Below are positions 1 to 7,280 of a DNA stretch of 64,000 bases, piece after piece. Positions within the stretch are counted from its first letter, which is position 1, and each line of letters opens with the position of its first letter. Position numbers and translations under genes: made by a program. Origin of the DNA: CAYZMS01 sp964479625 (lineage in GTDB: Bacteria; Bacteroidota; Bacteroidia; Chitinophagales; Saprospiraceae); assembly GCA_964479625.1 (NCBI GenBank), contig CAYZMS010000009.1, positions 62,001 to 126,000 on the forward strand, read 5' to 3'. The notes beneath the pieces are model-generated. The model saw nothing but the letters and a program-made list of their open reading frames with translations. It was not told where the DNA came from and ran no database searches.

Positions 1-1704
1 CTGACCTTTGCCAACAGTTCCACGGCTCACCTGGAGCTTCTGGAGAAGGAACGAAAGCGCATTACCCAAAAGCTCCTTCCTCTTGCCAATGAACAATACA
101 TTCAGTTGTTCGCAGAACCTGCACTTACCGTTGATGACCTAAGTAAATACCTGGCTCAGTTCAAAGACCGAATAGCCCTGTTGCATTATGCAGGTCATGC
201 AGGGGGGGATCATTTATTGTTGAATGACCAAAGTGCTGATGCGGATGGGGTGGCACAGTCCTTAAAAAGTCAAACCCAATTAAAGCTGGTCTTCCTAAAC
301 GGCTGTTCTACCCGGGAACAAGTAGAAAAGCTCTTTGAGGTCGGCGTGCCCGCCGTTATTGCGACCAGTGTCCCGGTCTCTGATCGAAGTGCTCTTGAAT
401 TTGCAGAGGTTTTCTATGAATCGCTGCTTACCAGGCATTCTCTAGAGGAGGCGTTTCAGCTTGCCGCTGCCAACCAGCTAATGAAAGGGGGAGAAGCTAT
501 TGGTGTATTCCGGGGCATTGAACTGCCGGGGCAACAGGAGGAAGAGCTTTCCTGGGGGCTTTATATCCGGGAGGAACATAATAGCCCGGCACTGGATTGG
601 AAACTTCCCTCCCAAAGCAGTGCTTCCTTTATCGTACGTGGAGTCGCTCGCCGCTATGAGGGCGGCTTTTCGATGAACTCTCAACTGATCGAAACCATAG
701 CCAATGCCATTGCTCCCTATAGCGAATCGATCGCCTTTATGATCGAACAAGCCCGGGCCAAAGGAAAATCACCCAAGCTTCGTAACCTCCGGGCCGCTAT
801 TATCGACTCCTTTCCCACACCCATAGGAACCCACCTACGGAAACTGGTGATCTCGGAAGAGATCAGTACGGATCGCTTACAGAAAATGGTGAATGTCTAT
901 GTCGTTACCACCGAATTCCTGGCCTACAGTTTGTTGGCTCAGTTGTGGGATGAATGTGTACATAACCAGGCTTTGCTCATTCCTGACCAACAGCAGGATG
1001 CCCTGCAAAATTTCTTCCAAAATAAAAGAGCCCTGGATGGAAGTGTGGATTATTTACCTTTGATCCGGACGGTTAGTGACCTCTTTGAGGCGAATGATAT
1101 CGACCCCTTTATAGAAGAGTTTCGGGATTTTCGAACTAACTTTTTTCAGAATGATGGCTTCCAGGAAGCTGCTCTTTTCCTGGATGAAATGCGTAAGGAA
1201 CTAGAAGGAGATATCCTGGCCGATGAGATCGAAAGTTTCTGCGTTCAGGCGGAGGAAAAACTCTGTATAGTATTCGAAAACCTGGATTTTCTTGCCAAAT
1301 ATACCCTGGCAACGATCAAGACCATTGAATTGAATAAACAGAGGCATATGGATCCCCGCTACCGGCACAACCTGGTGATCCTTAACCAGTTGACAGCTGC
1401 TATCGGTATTTTGGATGATGTAGTTGAATCAGACTCCTTTTCCGATAACCAGTCGGTAGTACTGTTACGGGATGAGGAACAATTACAACCTTCCCTCAAT
1501 CTTTCGCCCTTTATCATTGATCAAAATGCCCTGTCTGGTCTACAAAATTCTAAATTGTATTTTTATCATTTTCATCCCGAAGATCAATCTGTACGCTATC
1601 TGTTTGTGGATAATCTTAAGGATGAAATGATCATAAAAGAAGGGAACTTCGGCTATGTTGCTGACCTGTTTAGAACGTTCCTGCGAGTGGTAGTCGGGAT
1701 CTGA
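1..1704 (+). CDS. CHAT-domain (caspase-like) protease, 5' end outside the window
   Basis: The frame is open from base 1, so the true start lies upstream; 567 residues are visible. Residues about 55-145 read as a CHAT domain, the caspase/separase-like cysteine peptidase fold: the His box LLHYAGHAGG places the likely catalytic His at visible residue 66, and LNGCST places the Cys at residue 102. Both catalytic positions are therefore present. The following ~380 residues are mostly helical and I do not recognise them; they may be an adaptor or substrate-binding region. The gene heads a co-directional set whose next members are STAND NTPases, a pairing known from bacterial conflict systems where a STAND switch controls a CHAT effector. 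Inference: this is the effector, cytosolic (no signal or membrane segment seen in the visible part), activated by the downstream proteins. Confidence 0.8.
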   Translation: MTFANSSTAHLELLEKERKRITQKLLPLANEQYIQLFAEPALTVDDLSKYLAQFKDRIALLHYAGHAGGDHLLLNDQSADADGVAQSLKSQTQLKLVFLNGCSTREQVEKLFEVGVPAVIATSVPVSDRSALEFAEVFYESLLTRHSLEEAFQLAAANQLMKGGEAIGVFRGIELPGQQEEELSWGLYIREEHNSPALDWKLPSQSSASFIVRGVARRYEGGFSMNSQLIETIANAIAPYSESIAFMIEQARAKGKSPKLRNLRAAIIDSFPTPIGTHLRKLVISEEISTDRLQKMVNVYVVTTEFLAYSLLAQLWDECVHNQALLIPDQQQDALQNFFQNKRALDGSVDYLPLIRTVSDLFEANDIDPFIEEFRDFRTNFFQNDGFQEAALFLDEMRKELEGDILADEIESFCVQAEEKLCIVFENLDFLAKYTLATIKTIELNKQRHMDPRYRHNLVILNQLTAAIGILDDVVESDSFSDNQSVVLLRDEEQLQPSLNLSPFIIDQNALSGLQNSKLYFYHFHPEDQSVRYLFVDNLKDEMIIKEGNFGYVADLFRTFLRVVVGI

Positions 1705-1834
1705 AAAGACAGGAATTGGAAAGTGTACCATGCTTAGTGATCCGTATCTTGAATTTAGCCCCCAGGCTTAAGATCAAAAAAAATAAAACGAATAGCCCTT
1801 ATCAGGGTTGACCAAAAAACGCCAATGCACCGAG

Positions 1835-3715
1835 ATGTCCCAATCGCCATTTAAATTTCTGGATGCTTATGAACGGGAAGACCGGGAGATCTTCTTCGGA
1901 CGGGAACAGGAGGTGGAGACCTTGTATCAAATGTCGTTCCATGCCCGCCTGATGCTGGTTTATGGGAAATCGGGAACGGGTAAGACCAGTTTAATTCAGT
2001 GTGGGTTGGCGAACTGCTTTGATGAAAGTGATTGGTTCGAAATTTTTATTCGGAGACAAGAGAATATCAACCAGGCTTTGTTACGGGAGTTAAAAGCCAG
2101 GGACAAGGATAAGGCTTTCGAGCCGGGGTACACTATTCCTCAGATGCTGCATTCTCTTTATTTGGATAACCTGCGTCCTATCTACCTGATCTTCGATCAG
2201 TTTGAAGAGTTATTCATTTTAGGGACAGAAGAAGAGCAAAACCAGTTTGTACAGCTTATTGCGGATATCCTGGAAACAGAACTGGTTTGCAAGATCATCA
2301 TCGCAACCCGGGAGGAATACCTCGCCCACCTTTCCACTTTCGAAAAATCAGTCCCTTCCCTTTTCGATCACCGGCTCCGGGTGGAAAGAATGAACCGGGC
2401 AAATGCCATTCGGGTGATCGAAGGCACGGCTGCCAACCCCCGTTTCAATATAAAACTGGCAGGAGAAGAAGTGGCTGACGCCATTATTGACAATGTCACT
2501 GAAGGGATTGGACGGGTACAATTGCCCTATTTGCAAGTCTTTCTGGACAAAATGTACCGGATGGCTTCGGCTAAGGGGCAGTCCCCTGTTCTTTTTGATA
2601 CTAAGTTGGTGGAAGAAATAGGACTAATCCAAGACGTACTGGTCGATTTTCTGGAAGAACAATTGACGGTCTTTTCACAAGAGGTGGCTGGAAAGGAAGA
2701 AGCCCTGCGGTGGTTAAAGGTCTTTGTATCTGATAAAGGGACCAAGGTGCCGGTCAGTCGATCGGAACTACACCATACCCTACAAGATTTGACCACTGAA
2801 GAACATCAGGAATATCTACTGTTTTTTGTGAATCGCCGGATTTTGCGCCCGCTCGATAACGATCAATATGAACTGACCCACGATAGCATCGCCAGGAAAT
2901 TATATCGAAGCGAAGCGGGTTTGATAAAAATGCCAAAGCGGATCAAATCTTACGATCTGCCTGCAAATCCCTTTTTGCGGTTCGAACCTTATAGCAAGGA
3001 AATGGCCCAGCTTTTTTTCGGGCGTGACCAGGAAATCCAGGAGTTGTTCGATATGGTGGTGAACGAGACCCAGATCAGGACTACCCTGGTGTTTGGTTCA
3101 TTGGGGGTGGGAAAGACTTCCCTGATCCTGGCAGGCTTGATCCCCAGATTGGAGGTTTTATTTCCCATAGGGTATGTACAATGTAATCGTGAATTATTGA
3201 TGACAAAAGAAGTCCAGGAGTTGATTCATACCGAACCTGACCGGGCGGCTGTCCCCCTTTTATTCCAATTGACCTTCAGTGGATCTCAGGACGAATTGGA
3301 ACAGGGGGAACGCAAGGTTATTATTCTCGATCAATTCGAAGAGTGGTTTATCTGGATTCAGGTTTATGAAGACCGGCTTCATCTGTATCAGCATATCGCC
3401 CATGTCTTGGAAAGCGGATATAATTGTGACCTGATCCTGGTAGTAAGAGATGAATTCTTTTCACAAATGCAGGATCTGGAGTTATATGTTCCCGGAATAC
3501 TAGAGGAACAATTACGGATTAAGCATGTAGACCGATCAGACGCTTTTCTGATACTGAGCCAAACTCTTGACCATGCCGAGCTGGAAATTGAAGACGAAGA
3601 AGTACTGGAAAGGATACTTCAGAATGTAAGTGAAGAGGACGGCAAGGTCAATCTGACCTATTTGCAAATATACATGGATCGCTTGTATCGGGAAGCCATG
3701 AGTTCGGTAAGTTAA
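1835..3715 (+). CDS. Tandem STAND-family NTPase (nSTAND1-like)
   Basis: 626 residues from ATG 1835; a TTG at 1808 is in frame, but homology-like sequence begins with SPFKFLDAYE just after the ATG. Two NTPase modules follow each other. Module 1 has Walker A GKSGTGKT (about residues 44-51), Walker B with DQFEE (121-125), a TREEYL sensor segment, then a winged-helix region ending in YELTHDSIA. Module 2 starts near residue 375 with another FFGRDQE box, Walker A GSLGVGKT (about 421-428) and DQFEE (about 498-502), but stops directly after the YLQIYMDRLYR helix, before its own winged helix. That missing part is encoded by the next gene. STAND NTPases are ATP-driven switches that oligomerise on sensing a trigger. 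No membrane segment is seen. It lies between the CHAT gene and the WD40 gene, 8 nt upstream of the latter. Confidence 0.85.
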   Translation: MSQSPFKFLDAYEREDREIFFGREQEVETLYQMSFHARLMLVYGKSGTGKTSLIQCGLANCFDESDWFEIFIRRQENINQALLRELKARDKDKAFEPGYTIPQMLHSLYLDNLRPIYLIFDQFEELFILGTEEEQNQFVQLIADILETELVCKIIIATREEYLAHLSTFEKSVPSLFDHRLRVERMNRANAIRVIEGTAANPRFNIKLAGEEVADAIIDNVTEGIGRVQLPYLQVFLDKMYRMASAKGQSPVLFDTKLVEEIGLIQDVLVDFLEEQLTVFSQEVAGKEEALRWLKVFVSDKGTKVPVSRSELHHTLQDLTTEEHQEYLLFFVNRRILRPLDNDQYELTHDSIARKLYRSEAGLIKMPKRIKSYDLPANPFLRFEPYSKEMAQLFFGRDQEIQELFDMVVNETQIRTTLVFGSLGVGKTSLILAGLIPRLEVLFPIGYVQCNRELLMTKEVQELIHTEPDRAAVPLLFQLTFSGSQDELEQGERKVIILDQFEEWFIWIQVYEDRLHLYQHIAHVLESGYNCDLILVVRDEFFSQMQDLELYVPGILEEQLRIKHVDRSDAFLILSQTLDHAELEIEDEEVLERILQNVSEEDGKVNLTYLQIYMDRLYREAMSSVS

Positions 3716-3723
3716 ATTAGAAT

Positions 3724-6009
3724 ATGCCCAAAAAGATTTCCAAAGAATTACTTGACCAACTGACCCAGACTGGGAATGTGGTGGATGATCTGTTAGATGA
3801 GCAGGCGCGGCAGATCGAAGACTCCCTGGGTTGGGCGGGTAGGGGGCTGGGTACTCAGATCCTATCCCTGTTCGTTGAAAACGGAGCTCGCCGACAATGG
3901 TCAGAGCAGGCATTGACGGAAGTGCTGTTCGAGAAGCATGGGTTGGAAGAACGAAAAACCCTAAACTTGCTGGACCGGCTATACGATAGTGGGTTAATAC
4001 ATTGCACGGCCAGCGGTGATTACGAAATAGCCAACAATTTATTGGCTGACCGGGCTTATCAAAAAGTAAGGGCTGAAAACCGTGTCCTACGTGGCATACT
4101 GGCAACCATCCGTGACCGGATGAAGGAAGGGGAATTGTTAGCCCCACAGTATTTGAATTATATATCAGCATCTTTACCCCTTTTGGAACTTCATGAGGAA
4201 GAGGAGGCTTTCGTGGAGAGATCGAAAAGGGCGGTGCGGGCTCGAAAACGCAGGGAACAAGCGATTTATACGGCTTTTTTGTTATTGCTGCTTGCTCTTT
4301 CCGCCTGGGCCCTTCGCCAAACCCAGGAAACCCGGGAGCGCAACTTTCAACTCTTGGGGGCCAGGGATTCCCTAAGTCAGCAAAATGACTATCTCAACCA
4401 GTCCTTCCTAGCTGCACAAAGAGCAAGGGATAGTGCCGAAATGGCCAGAACCATTGCGGAAATCGCTCGGGACAGTGCTGAATACCAGCGCTTGAGAGCG
4501 GAGAAAAACTTAATCTTTGCCCTGAATCAACGCGATAAAGCGGATAGCTTAAGGCAGGTAGCTGAAGTATTGGCCACTCGTGCGGAAGCCCTGAGAAAGG
4601 ATGCCTTAGAAAGCGCCGAGGATGCACGGGTTAGTGCCGATTCTGCCAGAGCAGCCAGGAACCGGGCCGAAGTTGCTGCCGAGCAGGCAAGAGTAGCCCG
4701 TTTAAGTGCAGAACAGGCAAACCTCGTGGCCGTTTCGCTCAATGCTGCTGCTAAATCTCTTGATGAGGAGGACCCCAGGTTACGGGCATTAGTAGCCCGG
4801 CAGGCCTACAATAATATCCTTCGATCAGGGGATTCCATACAGTTCAACCAACCCTTCCTGTATGAAGCCCTTTATACGGCCGTGCAAAAATTACAACCCC
4901 AGTTGAGTTTTAGTAGTTCCGAGCATCAAGGAGGGGTGCAGGATATCTTGATCCATCCCAACGGTCGTGTTTTCTTTACTGCTGGAAGTGACGGCAAGGT
5001 CGTTCAATGGGTTGTTAACCGTTGGAATCCGGCTGGCCAACCGAAGCATTCCTCTTCTTCCCTGAATATACGCAGTGGGGGCGTTCACAATGCCCTCAGC
5101 TTGAGTAAGGATAACCGCAGGTTGCTGGTGGGGGGAGAACTGGATTTTGTCCAATCCTATGGACTAGAGTCTGGCTTGGTAGACACCACCTATTTTTTAC
5201 CTCCCAATCAAGACCTGGAAATCTTTGACCTGGCCTATCTTTCCGATGATGCCTCTTTTTCTTTCACCGCTCAGGATTACTTTGGTAGTTACCTGCCCTC
5301 TTCTTTTAGCTGGGATCTCCAAGAAACGATGAAAACACCGGCGCGGGGGAAATTAAAGTTTCCCGACAAAACAGCTTTTATTACTGGTCGGATGGACTTT
5401 AAAAAAGCGGAGGGTACCTACCTATTGCAACTTTCCAGTTGGGATGGGAGCCGGGAGCAGGAAACCGAATACAATTTGCGAAGGGAATTCCGTTCTTACG
5501 GGCGCCTGACCCAACTGGAAGGTAGGCAGGAGGGTAGTTTGGGCGTTTTAGCAATGGGGTTCGAAAATGGCCAGCTATGGTTGATGCGCATGGACCTGGA
5601 AAGGCTTTCCGCACAGGATCCACCTTATGAGCTAACTAGAGTCCACCGGGCGCCCATTGCTGATATCGCCTTTAGTTATAGTGGTAATTATTGTGCTGTT
5701 GCCAGTTTGGATGGCTCCGTTAGCATCTGGGACTTACGGTATATTAACAATCCTACCTATCTGCCCATTGTCCTCGAAGGGCAATCAGACTGGGCACTCT
5801 CCTTGGCCTTTACTCCTGATGATCGCTTTCTCCTCAGTGGAACTCGGGATGGACAGGTTTTTTTCTGGAACCTCAATGCTTTTGATTATGCTGATCTGCT
5901 TTGTGAACAGCTCCGATTACAATTTCCAGGGGTGCGTTATGACGCAATAGACCCCAATGACTGGCGACGGTATTTCGGGACCCTAAAAAACGAAAAACCA
6001 TGTCACTGA
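3724..6009 (+). CDS. Membrane-anchored STAND C-terminal half with coiled coil and WD40 propeller
   Basis: 761 residues. Residues 1-130 continue the second STAND module of the preceding gene: KELLDQLTQTGNVVDDLLDEQ aligns with the equivalent stretch of module 1, followed by a winged-helix-like region. A strongly basic stretch (RAVRARKRRE) precedes one transmembrane helix at about 180-198, predicting N-in/C-out. Then comes an Ala/Arg/Glu-rich coiled coil (about 200-345), a short helical linker, and about seven WD40-like blades (about 390-745), clearest in the last two (SLDGSVSIWDL and TRDGQVFFWNL). By topology the propeller would sit in the periplasm. The last 10 nt overlap the next gene. Likely the sensor and anchor of the four-gene system. 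Alternative: the helix is peripheral and everything stays cytosolic. Confidence 0.8.
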   Translation: MPKKISKELLDQLTQTGNVVDDLLDEQARQIEDSLGWAGRGLGTQILSLFVENGARRQWSEQALTEVLFEKHGLEERKTLNLLDRLYDSGLIHCTASGDYEIANNLLADRAYQKVRAENRVLRGILATIRDRMKEGELLAPQYLNYISASLPLLELHEEEEAFVERSKRAVRARKRREQAIYTAFLLLLLALSAWALRQTQETRERNFQLLGARDSLSQQNDYLNQSFLAAQRARDSAEMARTIAEIARDSAEYQRLRAEKNLIFALNQRDKADSLRQVAEVLATRAEALRKDALESAEDARVSADSARAARNRAEVAAEQARVARLSAEQANLVAVSLNAAAKSLDEEDPRLRALVARQAYNNILRSGDSIQFNQPFLYEALYTAVQKLQPQLSFSSSEHQGGVQDILIHPNGRVFFTAGSDGKVVQWVVNRWNPAGQPKHSSSSLNIRSGGVHNALSLSKDNRRLLVGGELDFVQSYGLESGLVDTTYFLPPNQDLEIFDLAYLSDDASFSFTAQDYFGSYLPSSFSWDLQETMKTPARGKLKFPDKTAFITGRMDFKKAEGTYLLQLSSWDGSREQETEYNLRREFRSYGRLTQLEGRQEGSLGVLAMGFENGQLWLMRMDLERLSAQDPPYELTRVHRAPIADIAFSYSGNYCAVASLDGSVSIWDLRYINNPTYLPIVLEGQSDWALSLAFTPDDRFLLSGTRDGQVFFWNLNAFDYADLLCEQLRLQFPGVRYDAIDPNDWRRYFGTLKNEKPCH

Positions 6010-7112
6010 CCCATTATCTTGTCTTGCCGTTGATCGGGTTTTTCCTACTCGCCACCTTTGCACCGGTGCAGGCCCAGGATGAATGCGAAGCAAGAATTGC
6101 TTTAGCTGAATCGCTTTTCGAACAGGGGCGGCTTTTCCAGCTTGCAGATACCCTAGCCTATTGCCTGAGCAGGGAACAACTCCGGGACATGCGCCGTTCT
6201 TCAAAACGCCAAATGCTCAGCCTCCTGGCAGAAACGAATCAGTATCTGAACCGCTTTGAAGCTGCCCAACAAAATCTGATCGACCTCAGAGATGCCGATC
6301 CCTTTTATCGACTGAATACACAAATCCCGGAATTGGAATATCTCGAAGAGTCAGTGATCACCTACCCGGTAACTGCCTTTACCCTTTACGGGGGAGTACA
6401 TCTGGTCTCCGATCCGGTGATCATAAAAGTTTTCGAACTGGCAGGGGTAGAGATACTGGAGGAAGGCTATGAGCGACAAGCGGATGATCCCTTTGGCTGG
6501 CATGCCGGCCTGCAAGTGGGTTTCAGCCTGGGAACTAGTAACTTCGATCTGAGTACAGGCCTGGCAATTTCCCGAATCTCCTATCGCTACAACGGGCTTT
6601 ATGCAAATGCCGAAGCCCCGGACGGACAACGGTTGAATGCTGAGGTCTCCTTTCGGGAACGGCATTGGTGGGGCCATATCCCTATTTTCTTATCCCTAAA
6701 CCTGATCCCCAAAGACCGCATCGTAAGGGCCCGGTTCATTCCCTATGTATATGCTGGCGGGCAGGTAGATCTGCTTCGCAGAAAATCGGCAGCTATAGTC
6801 GAAGCGAATACCCGTTTTGAAGATGGGCAGGAAGTGGGGTTTTTTGATGACTTCTCCCTGGAAGATCAACGCCTCGGACTTAATGGTTCCTTACTGGCTG
6901 GAGCAGGAGCCCGCTGGCATTTCGAACGCCTGTACCTGCAGGCAGATATCCGATTCTCGCATACTTTACAATCCCTGGTGGATGGGGAGAATCGGGTTAA
7001 CCCTGAATTGGTTGAATCGCTAAACTACATAGATGACGACTTCCGTCTGAACAACCTACTGTTCACGGTAGGGGCCGGGGCTTACCTTTTCAACACCAAG
7101 GCTAGAGATTAA
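6000..7112 (+). CDS. Outer-membrane beta-barrel protein with TPR-like N-terminus
   Basis: 370 residues with a clear signal peptide ending in VQAQ (about residue 25). Residues 26-100 are helical and TPR-like. From about 115 the sequence alternates as amphipathic beta strands (for example FTLYGGVHLV, LYLQADIRFS, LLFTVGAGAYLF) and suggests a porin-like barrel of the Bacteroidota outer-membrane families. Its ATG lies inside the 3' end of the WD40 gene in another frame (10-nt overlap), so the two are probably translationally coupled. Outer-membrane location is inference from signal peptide plus strand pattern. In this operon it could be the envelope partner or trigger of the periplasm-facing propeller; no specific function is recognised. 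Confidence 0.7.
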   Translation: MSLTHYLVLPLIGFFLLATFAPVQAQDECEARIALAESLFEQGRLFQLADTLAYCLSREQLRDMRRSSKRQMLSLLAETNQYLNRFEAAQQNLIDLRDADPFYRLNTQIPELEYLEESVITYPVTAFTLYGGVHLVSDPVIIKVFELAGVEILEEGYERQADDPFGWHAGLQVGFSLGTSNFDLSTGLAISRISYRYNGLYANAEAPDGQRLNAEVSFRERHWWGHIPIFLSLNLIPKDRIVRARFIPYVYAGGQVDLLRRKSAAIVEANTRFEDGQEVGFFDDFSLEDQRLGLNGSLLAGAGARWHFERLYLQADIRFSHTLQSLVDGENRVNPELVESLNYIDDDFRLNNLLFTVGAGAYLFNTKARD

Positions 7113-7196
7113 ATTGGCTTAGTGTAAAGCTTACATTAATTCGGGTTTAGTTATTATTTTGCGGAAGCAAAAATTGGTAATTTGTCCTACGATCAT

Positions 7197-7251
7197 ATCT
7201 GACCCTGATCAGATCGGACCGGTTCTACCAGCCTCATTGCTGATGAGTTGG
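7197..7251 (+). promoter_or_regulatory. Structured 5' leader upstream of glgP
   Basis: Two short hairpins lie in tandem 30-84 nt upstream of the glgP start. The first pairs 7197-7202 with 7209-7214 (6 bp, 6-nt loop). The second pairs 7228-7231 with 7248-7251 and, across a one-base bulge, 7233-7237 with 7243-7247. No known riboswitch class is recognised. It may be a structured leader or chance pairing. Confidence 0.25.
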
Positions 7252-7280
7252 TCCGGAATATCAGGCTTAACAAAATAATT

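Noticed and set aside
3536..4171. 211-codon minus-strand frame across the STAND junction
   Set aside because: It is antisense to the STAND genes and its translation shows no domain.
4400..4750. Ala/Arg/Glu-rich repeats as a DNA tandem repeat
   Set aside because: The periodicity is at the protein level (coiled coil); the bases do not repeat in units.
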